A stretch of DNA of 49,494 nt from Pediococcus damnosus (GTDB lineage: Bacteria; Bacillota; Bacilli; Lactobacillales; Lactobacillaceae), in NCBI RefSeq assembly GCF_001437255.1, contig NZ_JQBD01000009.1, forward strand, positions 1 to 49,494, in the 5' to 3' direction. A program made the translations under genes and the position numbers. The notes beneath the pieces were generated by a model. That model saw only the letters and a list, made by a program, of their open reading frames with translations. It had not been told where the DNA came from and did no database searches. Of this stretch, positions 36,873 to 44,990 are shown piece after piece (within the stretch, counting starts at the first letter, position 1; the number at the start of each line of letters is the position of its first letter).

Positions 36873-38018
36873 TCAATCAGGTGTCTCATAACCACCATTT
36901 TGTTTTTTATACCAATGAAATAGATGCGTTAAAAGCACTTTAGAAACAGCATAGACCGGGATCCCAAAGATAACGCCCAATACTCCAAACATCCGTCCTG
37001 ACGCCAACAAGACAATCAGAATTGTAACTGGATGAATGGCTAAATTCGTTCCAAGAATTAATGGTGAAAGGATTCGGCCTTCAATAGTCTGTTCAATTGC
37101 GAATACAATCAAAACCTTAACTACCATCCATGGCGATATGAAAGCCGCTAATACAAGCGAAGGAACCATCGCCAAGAAGGACCCCAGATAGGGAATCAAA
37201 TTTAGAATACCAGCTGCAATTCCCAAGGTTAAAGCAAATTTCAGCCCAATGATTAAATACCCAACAAAGAACATAATTGCTACACAAAAGGCAACAATTA
37301 ATTGACCTCGAATATAGCCACTCACCTTTCCGTTAACTTCATCAAGAATTGACACAAACCCTGCACGTTTCTTAGTTGGTAAGAAATGCGCCAAATATTT
37401 AGGTAATTGATGACCATCTTTTAATAAATAAAAAAGGATAAACGGCATTGTAATCAAGCCCACCACAATTTTTGTAACTGAACTAATTACGCCTCCTACT
37501 GATGTAAAGGTATGATTAGCTGCATTGCTTACCCAACTAGAAAGTGAGCTCGTAGCAGAATCACTAACCTTTTGAAATTCCTTTTGGAACTGACCAAACC
37601 GCGGATCATTCAACCAGGTATCCAACTGATTAGTCAAATGATTCCAATAATCAGGCCAATTCTTCAAAAAGTCGGTCGCCTGACTTCGGATGACCGGAAT
37701 TAAAGACACGACGCCCAAAACTAAAAGTGCAATCACAACTACAAATAGTCCAATAATTGTCCATACTCTCTTAACATGAAACTTGTTCTCTAACCAATCA
37801 ACAACTGGATTAAATAAGTAAAATAATACGCCAGCAAGGATAACAGGAAATCCCACAATATCAACAAAGTCATTAATTGGTTTAAAAAACCAGGTGACTT
37901 TTGAAAATACAAAGATTATTAGTAAACATAATAAAACAATCATTAAATTGACGATAATTCGATTATTTAAAACGAGCTTTGTAAACCATGAACGCCAAGT
38001 ATCTTTTTCCGTTTTCAA
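36873..38018 (-). CDS. AI-2E family transporter (second of two)
   Basis: Membrane protein of about 381 aa in the AI-2E/YdbI/TqsA family. Two N-terminal helices, a third (TIIGLFVVVIALLVLGVVSL), a long extracytosolic-like amphipathic region (about 120-195) and a C-terminal block of helices with LNLIPYLGSFLAMVPSLV and GRMFGVLGVIFGIPVYAV match the family. Substrate unknown. The start is uncertain: TTG at 38018 has GGTGATTC upstream; TTG at 38033, five codons earlier, has nothing convincing. It follows the GutA-like gene by 18 bases (from 38037), so the two are probably cotranscribed. The pairing of a PTS IIA-like protein and this transporter is discussed in the findings. Confidence 0.85.
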   Translation of the reverse strand: MKTEKDTWRSWFTKLVLNNRIIVNLMIVLLCLLIIFVFSKVTWFFKPINDFVDIVGFPVILAGVLFYLFNPVVDWLENKFHVKRVWTIIGLFVVVIALLVLGVVSLIPVIRSQATDFLKNWPDYWNHLTNQLDTWLNDPRFGQFQKEFQKVSDSATSSLSSWVSNAANHTFTSVGGVISSVTKIVVGLITMPFILFYLLKDGHQLPKYLAHFLPTKKRAGFVSILDEVNGKVSGYIRGQLIVAFCVAIMFFVGYLIIGLKFALTLGIAAGILNLIPYLGSFLAMVPSLVLAAFISPWMVVKVLIVFAIEQTIEGRILSPLILGTNLAIHPVTILIVLLASGRMFGVLGVIFGIPVYAVSKVLLTHLFHWYKKQNGGYETPD

Positions 38019-38036
38019 AGAATCACCACACAATCA

Positions 38037-38396
38037 TTAAAATATATAGGTTATTTTATCATCAACCGAAAACTTAGGGAACTTTTCCGGAGAAAGATAA
38101 ATTGCACTTTCCAGAGGTGTTTCTGGAATTGGTGTAAAGCACAGCGTTACGTGACCTACTCCTTGCAAGTTTGCATTCACTAATTCACCACAAAAAGTAA
38201 TTGTGTAAGTTGTGTCATGAATCTTAATTTGCGATCCCCGTTTTAAATTAAATTTAGGATGATCGTCTTCAAAGTCTTGAATAACTGCCACACTTTTAAG
38301 GTTACTAGTCGCTTCTGGGCCAAATAAAATCGCAATTGGATCACTTTCTACAATGGCATTAGGACCTATTTCTATAATTTTGGACGTAATCGTCAT
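38037..38396 (-). CDS. GutA-like PTS glucitol/sorbitol IIA domain protein, phospho-His replaced
   Basis: Soluble protein of 119 aa with the fold signature of EIIA-Gut: an N-terminal ILFGPEAT strand-turn, the segment NLKSVAVIQDFED and the ending NLQGVGHVTLCF that is typical of the family. In E. coli SrlB the phosphorylated His43 sits in FIHCHGEL; the matching place here is Gln40 in VIQDF, so this protein probably cannot accept phosphate. No EIIB or EIIC gene is near. The ATG at 38396 has AAGAGGG upstream; the longer frame adds 29 unsupported residues. It leads a two-gene unit with an AI-2E-family transporter. A regulatory or binding role is more likely than sugar uptake. Confidence 0.82.
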   Translation of the reverse strand: MTITSKIIEIGPNAIVESDPIAILFGPEATSNLKSVAVIQDFEDDHPKFNLKRGSQIKIHDTTYTITFCGELVNANLQGVGHVTLCFTPIPETPLESAIYLSPEKFPKFSVDDKITYIF

Positions 38397-38498
38397 AAAA
38401 TACCCTCTTCTCAAATAAATTCTTATTTTTATTGTAGCATAGTCATCTTCATCAAATAAAGAAAATGGAAGCGTGCCCAGCAATTCTTAATTTTGTGC

Positions 38499-38523
38499 TA
38501 TACTTTTGTATTAGAGAATACAA
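38499..38523 (+). promoter_or_regulatory. Extended -10 promoter and inverted repeat of the lactonase gene
   Basis: TGC-TATACT (38496-38504) is an extended -10; no good -35 is visible. Just downstream, across the expected start site, lies the inverted repeat TTGTATT-AGAG-AATACAA (38506-38523), immediately followed by the AGGAGG ribosome binding site. The repeat could be an operator, or an mRNA hairpin that masks the ribosome binding site. Confidence 0.55.
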
Positions 38524-38536
38524 GGAGGTTTTTATT

Positions 38537-39562
38537 TTGAAAGAATCATTTTTTGTTGGTACGTATACAAAAAAAACTAGCCAAGGCGTTTATAAACTAA
38601 CCTTAGACACTGAAACAAACACACTGAGCAAGGCCGAATTAGTGGCAAAAATTGGTAATCCTACTTATGTCGCCAAATCCAAGCGTAATTTTCTTTACAC
38701 CGTTGATCAAAAGGGTGCTGATGGTGGCGTGGCAGTCGTTGATCTCAATACGACCCCTGCTAAAATTATCCAACATGCTGTAACTCCTGGTAATTCACCT
38801 GCTTATGTTGCAGTTGATGAACAACGTCAACTTCTTTATAGTTCTAATTATCATTTAGCAACCGTAACTGTTTACAAAATTGGCGAAGATGGCCGTCTTA
38901 GTCAAACAGATGTTGTTGCACATTCTGGAAAAGGTCCTAAACCTGAACAAGCAGATGGTGCTCATGTCCATTTTAGCGATTTGACACCAGACAATCGTTT
39001 GGTCGTTTGTGATTTAGGAACCGATGAAGTTTATACCTATGATGTTTCAGATGACGGAAAGCTCACAGAAGTGACCCGTTATAAAACCAAGGCCGGTTTC
39101 GGGCCCCGTCACATTGTATTTACAAAAAATGGTTCAACAGCTTACTTAGCTGGTGAACTTGGTAGTGCAGTAGAAGTTTTAAATTATGATGAACAAAATG
39201 GTGAGTTTACCCATTTGCAGACAATTAGTACAATTCCTTCAACTTGGCATGCACATAACGGAGCAGCTGCGATTAAACTGAGTCAGGATGATAAATTCCT
39301 TTACGTTTCTAATCGTGGATATAATTCTTTAGCTGTTTTTGCAACCAGTTCCGATGGTTCCTTAAAACTAATTCAAAATATTTCTGTAGAAGGAGATTTC
39401 CCTCGTGATTTTGCCTTAGACCCCACGGAAAGTTTCATTGTGTGTGCCAATCAAAATACAGATAACTTAACGTTATTCTCTCGTTCAAAGGAAAACGGAA
39501 AACTTACTTTATTAGAAAAGGACATTCCATTACCTGAAGGCGTTTGTGTTTTGTTTGAATAA
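38537..39562 (+). CDS. Lactonase family beta-propeller protein (6-phosphogluconolactonase-like)
   Basis: Predicted cytosolic seven-bladed beta-propeller of 341 aa, YkgB/Pgl type, which hydrolyses 6-phosphogluconolactone in the pentose phosphate pathway in characterised members. Blade-like repeats are spaced through the sequence (KTSQGVYKLTLD, PAYVAVDEQRQLLYSSNY, FGPRHIVFTKNGSTAYLAGE, WHAHNGAAAIKLSQDDKFLYVSNRGYNSLAVF, DFPRDFALDP). The start is a TTG at 38537, with AAGGAGG eight bases upstream; the longer frame begins 24 codons earlier within the promoter. cutC follows after 30 bases. Other carbohydrate-lactone substrates are possible. Confidence 0.88.
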   Translation: MKESFFVGTYTKKTSQGVYKLTLDTETNTLSKAELVAKIGNPTYVAKSKRNFLYTVDQKGADGGVAVVDLNTTPAKIIQHAVTPGNSPAYVAVDEQRQLLYSSNYHLATVTVYKIGEDGRLSQTDVVAHSGKGPKPEQADGAHVHFSDLTPDNRLVVCDLGTDEVYTYDVSDDGKLTEVTRYKTKAGFGPRHIVFTKNGSTAYLAGELGSAVEVLNYDEQNGEFTHLQTISTIPSTWHAHNGAAAIKLSQDDKFLYVSNRGYNSLAVFATSSDGSLKLIQNISVEGDFPRDFALDPTESFIVCANQNTDNLTLFSRSKENGKLTLLEKDIPLPEGVCVLFE

Positions 39563-39592
39563 CTAGAATTTAATAACGGACAGGAGCCACAA

Positions 39593-40234
39593 ATGATAAT
39601 TAAAGAAGTAGCTTTAGAAAATTTTACAAATGTGCCGAAAGCCATTCGTGCTGGTGCCAACCGAATTGAGCTCTGTGACAATCTTGCCGTTGGCGGAACA
39701 ACTGTCAGCAAAGGGGTTATGGCAGAAACTCAAAAGTATGCCAATGACCACCATATCCCCGTCATGGCCATGATCCGACCACGCGGTGGCAACTTTGTTT
39801 ATACAGATACTGAATTAAAAATTATGGAAGCTGATGTTTTTCAAGCACAAGAACTTGGCATAGACGGGGTTGTTTTTGGTGCTTTACACAAAAACGGTAC
39901 TTTGGATACGGATGCTCTTGAAATGTTAATTGCGGCTGCAGGCGGAATGCAAATCACTTTCCATATGGCATTTGACGCGATTCCAAAAGCAAAACAGTCT
40001 GAATCAATCGATTGGCTTGCTGAAGCTGGAATTGACCGTATTTTGACACATGGCGGTGATTTAGATACTCCAATTACAACTCATTATGCCGATCTCAAAC
40101 AAATAATTAAGGATGCTCACCAACGATTAATCATATTACCAGGTGGTGGCATCACTTCGCGTAATTTAGCCGAAGTTACTGATGAGTTAGGAGTTTCCGA
40201 AGCTCATGGTACTCGCATTGTTGGACAACTTTAA
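39593..40234 (+). CDS. cutC: CutC family protein
   Basis: TIM-barrel protein of 213 aa of the CutC family. Conserved stretches include the N-terminal KEVALENF, GANRIELCDNLAVGGTT, MIRPRGGNFVYTD, FHMAFDAI and LPGGGIT near the C terminus. The family was linked to copper homeostasis in E. coli, but the enzyme function is not settled and no copper gene is near here. The ATG has AGGAGCC upstream. It is the second gene of a two-gene plus-strand unit and ends in a strong convergent terminator. Confidence 0.92.
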   Translation: MIIKEVALENFTNVPKAIRAGANRIELCDNLAVGGTTVSKGVMAETQKYANDHHIPVMAMIRPRGGNFVYTDTELKIMEADVFQAQELGIDGVVFGALHKNGTLDTDALEMLIAAAGGMQITFHMAFDAIPKAKQSESIDWLAEAGIDRILTHGGDLDTPITTHYADLKQIIKDAHQRLIILPGGGITSRNLAEVTDELGVSEAHGTRIVGQL

Positions 40235-40243
40235 AAAACACCA

Positions 40244-40291
40244 AAATAGCGGAATAGCTTGCAACCAATTGGTTGAGCTATTCCGCTATTT
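40244..40291. terminator. Bidirectional terminator between cutC and mgtE
   Basis: Stem AAATAGCGGAATAGCT/AGCTATTCCGCTATTT with an inner CAACC/GGTTG stem, flanked by A and T runs. It serves both converging genes. Confidence 0.92.
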
Positions 40292-40294
40292 AAT

Positions 40295-41647
40295 TTATTT
40301 CATAAATAATTGTAAAAAATATTGAGCAATATTGAAATAGATCAGAACACTAGTTAGATCACTGAGGGTCGAAATAAACGGTCCACTTGCTACCGCTGGA
40401 TCAACCCCTATTTTTTCCATTCCAATTGGAATTAAACTTCCGGCTAAGTTGGCCACAAAAATTGCGCCAGCCATCGCAGTCCCAACAACTGCCCCAAGAA
40501 GAAAGTTTTGTTTCCATACACCAACCATAACAAACACACACAGTCCGGTTACAATACCAATAATAATTCCTGTAGCCACCTCGTTTAAAATCAAACGGGC
40601 AATTTTTAAATGACTGTTGGTAGCCAAACGACGAACCGCGACGGCTAAGCTCTGAGTCCCTGCATTCCCGGCAGTTCCTGTAATTAAGGAAATAAAAATG
40701 GCAAGCACACTTACTTGGGAAAGTAATCCCTCAAAATGGTTAATCAGCGTTGCAGTTAGCATCCCTAGAAATAACAAGGTAATTAACCACGGCAACCGTT
40801 TTAAAGCAGTTTGAAAGGGGTTGTGCGAAATGGTTTCAGTATCCACACCAGCTAAATGAGAGTAATCTTCAGCAGACTCTTCATCAATAACATCAATAAT
40901 ATCATCAACTGTGATAATCCCAACAATTTTTTCAGTTTCATCCACAACTGGGATCGCAACAAAATTATAATCACGGACCTGTTCAGCAATGGCCTCTTGA
41001 TCCTCATTAACATCTACAGCTAACACACGGGTAGCCATAATATCAGTTACTTTCACATCATCCGGATGCGTAATCAAATCTCGAACAGACAATACGCCTA
41101 CTAATTTGTTTACGTCATCTGTGACGTAAATGTAGGCAATAATCTCCGCATACTGAGCCTCTCGCTTCACGTGTTGCATAGCCGTTCCTATGGTTTGATC
41201 TTCATTAACCGCGATAAACTCGGTAGTCATTAAGGAACCGGCCGTTTCATCTTCATAATGAATCAATTTCCGAACCTGATTAGCTTCATCAGTATGCAAC
41301 AAGCCCAAATACTTTTTGCGCTTAATTGGACGAATATTTGTGAAAATGTCTACCACATTATCCGTATACATCTCAGTTAATAACCGCGACACATATGAAT
41401 CAGACATTTCATCCAGATACTTGCCCATTTCTCCGGGATCCTCTTCAGTATCATCAAAAACATTGGCAAGCTCTTCAGGAGATATAAACGTGTAAACCAA
41501 TTTCCTTTGTTCAAAATCAAACGCAGAAAACAATTGGCTTTGTTCATACCCATGAAGGCCTAGAAAAATTTTGCGAAAACCTTTTCGATTTTTTTTATTT
41601 AACGTTCCAGATAACTGCTTTTTTAGTTCTTCTAATTCTTCTGCCAT
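40295..41647 (-). CDS. mgtE: Magnesium transporter MgtE
   Basis: Dimeric Mg2+ channel of 450 aa. Cytosolic N domain (about 1-130), a CBS pair (about 130-258: MTTEFIAVNEDQ and IMATRVLAVDVNEDQEAIAEQV), the plug helix, then five membrane helices from about 285 to 448, with the pore stretch GNAGTQSLAVAVRRLA near 330. Acidic sites in the N and CBS domains sense Mg2+ and close the pore at high level. The ATG follows GAGGAGAGCTAGTT. Last gene of relQ-nadK-rluD-mgtE, 18 bases after the synthase gene. Confidence 0.96.
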   Translation of the reverse strand: MAEELEELKKQLSGTLNKKNRKGFRKIFLGLHGYEQSQLFSAFDFEQRKLVYTFISPEELANVFDDTEEDPGEMGKYLDEMSDSYVSRLLTEMYTDNVVDIFTNIRPIKRKKYLGLLHTDEANQVRKLIHYEDETAGSLMTTEFIAVNEDQTIGTAMQHVKREAQYAEIIAYIYVTDDVNKLVGVLSVRDLITHPDDVKVTDIMATRVLAVDVNEDQEAIAEQVRDYNFVAIPVVDETEKIVGIITVDDIIDVIDEESAEDYSHLAGVDTETISHNPFQTALKRLPWLITLLFLGMLTATLINHFEGLLSQVSVLAIFISLITGTAGNAGTQSLAVAVRRLATNSHLKIARLILNEVATGIIIGIVTGLCVFVMVGVWKQNFLLGAVVGTAMAGAIFVANLAGSLIPIGMEKIGVDPAVASGPFISTLSDLTSVLIYFNIAQYFLQLFMK

Positions 41648-41665
41648 AACTAGCTCTCCTCAGCA

Positions 41666-42571
41666 TCATAGCTTTCGGGATTCTTGTTCCAAATATGCCG
41701 CCATATCTTTTGGCAAAGGTGCCATTACTTCAATTTGTTGATCTTTAAATGGATTAAAAAAAGAAATTGAAGAACAGTGCAAAGCTTGGCGTTGCATATA
41801 GCCACTGCAACTTCCTCCATATAACACATCACCAACTAATGGATGATCAAGGGTTGAAAAATGAACCCGAATCTGGTGAGTTCTGCCAGTATGTAATTGC
41901 ACTCGTAGTAAAGTGGCATCACGTAAGGACTTAATTACCCAATACTCTGTAATTGACCGCCGCCCCTTTGAATCAGCCGGAACCTCGCGTCGAATAAAGG
42001 ATCCTGGTTCACGCACAATTGGTAAATCAATTAGGCCATGCTTTTGTTGAAGATGTCCCATCACAACTGCCGTGTAAAGTTTTTTAATTTTATGTTCTTT
42101 CAATTCTCTGTCTAACACCGAATGAGCAAAATGATGTTTGGCAAAGATAACTAAACCAGAAGTATCGCGATCGAGTCTTGTTACAACATGCGTAACCTGA
42201 CTCTCATAGCCTTGCCGCTGATAATACCCCTTCACGCGATTTACAAGGGTATCATTCGAATACACGCGTGATGGCACGGTTGCCATGTATGCCGGTTTAT
42301 TAACGACTAAAAAATGTTCATCTTCATAACAAATTTCGATTGGTTCATTTGAAACAGCAACATTATCGTTCGCAATCTCAGGTGGCAGCGTAATCGTTAA
42401 TTCATCACCAGTCACAACCTCTTCTGATGCCCGAACCGAATTGCGATTAAGATCAATGTTACCACCGTGAAATTTAATATCTTTCAATAAAGTTCTTGAA
42501 ACCCCTTTTTGATACAAAAAAGTTCGGATCTTCTCCGGACTTTCGACTTCAACTCGCCAACTAATCTTCAT
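41666..42571 (-). CDS. RluA-family 23S rRNA pseudouridine synthase (YjbO-like)
   Basis: Pseudouridine synthase of 301 aa. An S4-like N-terminal RNA-binding part (about 10-70, GVSRTLLKDIKFHGG) precedes the catalytic domain with VTRLDRDTSGLVIFAK near residue 130 (the catalytic Asp in RLDRDTSG) and the RVQLHTGRTHQIRVH near 236. The ATG at 42571 lies inside the end of nadK (overlap of 11 bases), with GGTGACGGAA as ribosome binding site. The gene order relQ-nadK-this matches Bacillus yjbM-yjbN-yjbO. Target site in rRNA cannot be decided from sequence. Confidence 0.93.
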   Translation of the reverse strand: MKISWRVEVESPEKIRTFLYQKGVSRTLLKDIKFHGGNIDLNRNSVRASEEVVTGDELTITLPPEIANDNVAVSNEPIEICYEDEHFLVVNKPAYMATVPSRVYSNDTLVNRVKGYYQRQGYESQVTHVVTRLDRDTSGLVIFAKHHFAHSVLDRELKEHKIKKLYTAVVMGHLQQKHGLIDLPIVREPGSFIRREVPADSKGRRSITEYWVIKSLRDATLLRVQLHTGRTHQIRVHFSTLDHPLVGDVLYGGSCSGYMQRQALHCSSISFFNPFKDQQIEVMAPLPKDMAAYLEQESRKL

Positions 42572-43367
42572 TTCCGTCACCGATAAATGCATTATGAACA
42601 CGATTCCAGAATCCAATATGACGATATTTAGCAAAATTGATTTTTTGTTTACCAATTCGATACTCGATTTGTTCAATGGGCGAATTCACGACATCGACTT
42701 GATCAGCGGTAAAATTAAAATTGCCTCCATGAGCCGGTCGAATGGTCACCCACTCATCTGGGGCCATAATAACGGATGCTCCCAAAGTTCGAAATACCCG
42801 ATTGTTAATAGAAGCAATTTCAGCCATTTGAAGAACTTCAAGATGCGGATGAATAACAGCCCCACCAATGGACCGATTGTAAGCCGTTGATCCTGTTGGC
42901 GTTGAGATACAAAGTCCATCCCCACGAAAACGTTCAAATAATTGATCCTTAATATAAACATCGGCAACCAACGTTGAGGAAATTTTTTTAATTGTAGATT
43001 CATTGACAGCTTGATAACGAATCGGCTTTTTTTCTCCAACTAGCGTGACATCGATATCTAAAATTGGATATCCCACCGATTCACCAGTGTCTGCTTGGAT
43101 CGCCTTAACGAGATCATCTAGCTCATAATCCTGCCAATCAGTATAAAACCCCAGGTGACCCGTATGAACTCCAATAAAACGCACATGAGCCAATTGGGTT
43201 CTATAATGTTGAAAAGCAGACAAGAGCGTACCATCGCCGCCAACTGTGACCACAATGTCTGGTTGCTCATTGTCGACAGTAATTTGCGCTTCTTTTAATT
43301 TACTAACTAATTGCTTGCCAACATTTTCGGCATTATTTGCTTGCGTGCTATAAACCGCTACTTTCAT
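42561..43367 (-). CDS. nadK: NAD kinase
   Basis: Phosphorylates NAD to NADP with ATP. 268 aa. GGDGT at residues 43-47 (in VTVGGDGTLLSAF) is the nucleotide-binding and catalytic Asp motif; further on are VHTGHLGFYTDW, the NE motif in YQAVNESTIKK and GDGLCISTPTGSTAYNRSIGGAV. It is preceded by relQ (6 bases) and overlaps the pseudouridine synthase gene by 11 bases, so all three are translated from one message. Confidence 0.97.
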   Translation of the reverse strand: MKVAVYSTQANNAENVGKQLVSKLKEAQITVDNEQPDIVVTVGGDGTLLSAFQHYRTQLAHVRFIGVHTGHLGFYTDWQDYELDDLVKAIQADTGESVGYPILDIDVTLVGEKKPIRYQAVNESTIKKISSTLVADVYIKDQLFERFRGDGLCISTPTGSTAYNRSIGGAVIHPHLEVLQMAEIASINNRVFRTLGASVIMAPDEWVTIRPAHGGNFNFTADQVDVVNSPIEQIEYRIGKQKINFAKYRHIGFWNRVHNAFIGDGNED

Positions 43368-43373
43368 TTACTA

Positions 43374-44024
43374 TCAGTCCTTATGTGAGCCATAAATATT
43401 ATGATCCGAACGATCTCTGGAAAATAATTTTTGGGCTTCTTGAATTTCTTCTCGAATTTCTGACATCTCTTCATCCAGTGAAAAAGCCGCTTCTGCCGCT
43501 CTTTGAAGCCGATCACTTAATTCTTTTGGAAATTCACCTTGGTACTTGTAATTCAAAGAATGCTCAATTGTAGCCCAAAAATTCATCGCCAAGGTCCGAA
43601 TTTGAATTTCTGCCAAGATCTTTTTTTCTCCAGAAATTAACTGAACTGGATACTCCACCACAATGTGATAAGAACGATAGCCACTTGGCTTTTCATTATT
43701 AATGTAATCGCGTTCTTCAATAATTGTTAAGTCGGTTCGCTTTCGAAGAAGGTCAACAACTTGATAAATATCTTCGACAAACTGGCACATAACACGCACA
43801 CCAGCAATATCTTGCATATCTTGCTCAAGTCGATCTTCACGAACTTGGCGGCGAACCATTTTTTCTTTAATACTAGAGACAGGCTTAACCCGGCCTGTTA
43901 CAAATTCAATTGGACTTTGTTGATCATCATTTTGAAATTGTTTTCGAATCCCTCGTAATTTTATTTTTAATTCATCAACGGTTTGTTTGTATGGTAATAA
44001 AAATTGTTCCCAATTGTCAATCAC
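43374..44024 (-). CDS. relQ: Small alarmone synthetase
   Basis: GTP pyrophosphokinase of 216 aa making (p)ppGpp, synthetase domain only without a hydrolase domain, as in RelQ/YjbM. Motifs: VTGRVKPVSSIKEKM, DIAGVRVMCQFVEDI (Mg-binding Asp), the G-loop Tyr in SYHIVVEYPV, and the Q/E segment EIQIRTLAMNFWATIEHSL. The acidic helical C terminus is the tetramerisation part. The start is GTG with GAGG eight bases upstream. An extended -10 (TGC-TAAAAT, 44060-44065) lies before it. The gene heads relQ-nadK-rluD-mgtE, so alarmone, NADP and Mg2+ functions share one message. Confidence 0.96.
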   Translation of the reverse strand: MIDNWEQFLLPYKQTVDELKIKLRGIRKQFQNDDQQSPIEFVTGRVKPVSSIKEKMVRRQVREDRLEQDMQDIAGVRVMCQFVEDIYQVVDLLRKRTDLTIIEERDYINNEKPSGYRSYHIVVEYPVQLISGEKKILAEIQIRTLAMNFWATIEHSLNYKYQGEFPKELSDRLQRAAEAAFSLDEEMSEIREEIQEAQKLFSRDRSDHNIYGSHKD

Positions 44025-44059
44025 GTAATTTGCCTCACTTTTTTAAAACACTACCGTCA

Positions 44060-44068
44060 ATTTTAGCA
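44060..44068 (-). promoter_or_regulatory. Extended -10 of relQ operon
   Basis: TGC-TAAAAT on the minus strand, 35 to 44 bases before the GTG start. A TTGAGA lies 22 bases farther, too far for a standard -35. Confidence 0.5.
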
Positions 44069-44227
44069 TAAAACCGGCGTTTAATCTTCTCAAATGCTAT
44101 TCTGGTTATTCGATCCCATTTTTGATTCGCTTTTCTTTACCTTAAACAATCAAATGAGCTAAGATACAGCTGAACTTGAAATTAATAAAACAATTTATTT
44201 GATATTTTTTGAAAATTTGGTAAAGTT

Positions 44228-44233
44228 TATACT
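44228..44233 (+). promoter_or_regulatory. Putative -10 of spxH
   Basis: TATACT at 44228-44233 in an AT-rich stretch with T runs upstream but without a clear -35. The divergent spxH/relQ spacer (44025-44298) shows no other structure. Confidence 0.35.
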
Positions 44234-44298
44234 GTTGTCTTATTAAGGGTAACTTAAAAATAAAATTAATTTTTGCAATTTTAATGGAGGAGAGTTTA

Positions 44299-44913
44299 AT
44301 GCTTGATGTCTATTTATTCGTGACACCATGGGATGAGCAATGCATCCAATCTGAAAAAGTCATGATAGATTTTGTCCAGAATGTGGATCAAAAAGTGAGT
44401 TTTCAAATCATTCCCATGCTAAACATGCAAATCATTCAGAGCTATTTGCATAACACTAAAAACAAGTCTTATGACTCTTATAATCGTCTATCAGAAGATA
44501 TGTACAATATGATTTTAGATTACAAGGCGGCCCTTTTTCAATGTAAACGTCACGGCCGCAATTTCTTAAAATTAATTCAACAAGAAATTAACAGTAATCA
44601 CTTACCGTATTCTAAACAACTCGGCTCTGAAATTGCCGAAAGAGCAAAACTAGACCTAGAAATGTTTGAAAATGATCGACGTTCAAAATTAGCAAGAGAC
44701 GCATTCAAAGCTGATCAAAGAACCGCTTCTGAAATGAACGTTGCCATTTCCCCAGCAGCAGTCATCTTTAACGATGATGGTGACGATTGTGGTATTCTTG
44801 TAGAGGATTTTGATGACAAAACATTACAGCAAATTTGCCAAGATGATGCATGTCCGCTCTCTTCTGCTATTAGTTTTTCACACCCATCAGTTTCATTTCC
44901 ACATGTGTTATAA
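44299..44913 (+). CDS. spxH: SpxH/YjbH-type adaptor for Spx degradation
   Basis: DsbA/thioredoxin-fold adaptor of 204 aa that in Bacillus presents Spx to ClpXP. The first strand VYLFVTP and the cis-Pro loop ISPAAVIF near residue 152 match the family, as does the long helical insert (about 40-140). In Bacillus YjbH the corresponding active site is CPEC; here it is D12-E-Q-C15, so one Cys is missing. Two more Cys stand near the C terminus (QDDACPL). The ATG at 44299 has GGAGGAGAG upstream; the ATG at 44284 is the ribosome binding site's own ATGGAGG. It is divergent from relQ and lies near spx and mecA. Confidence 0.82.
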   Translation: MLDVYLFVTPWDEQCIQSEKVMIDFVQNVDQKVSFQIIPMLNMQIIQSYLHNTKNKSYDSYNRLSEDMYNMILDYKAALFQCKRHGRNFLKLIQQEINSNHLPYSKQLGSEIAERAKLDLEMFENDRRSKLARDAFKADQRTASEMNVAISPAAVIFNDDGDDCGILVEDFDDKTLQQICQDDACPLSSAISFSHPSVSFPHVL

Positions 44914-44930
44914 TTTTATTCGCAATACTA

Positions 44931-44988
44931 AATAAAGAGCTTCTTAACAATCGCGATACTTATCGTTCTTGCTAAGAAACTCTTTATT
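44931..44988. terminator. Bidirectional terminator between spxH and pepF
   Basis: Stem AATAAAGAG-c-TTCTTA / TAAGAA-a-CTCTTTATT with a loop of about 25 bases, T run on one strand and A run on the other. Confidence 0.85.
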
Positions 44989-44990
44989 TT

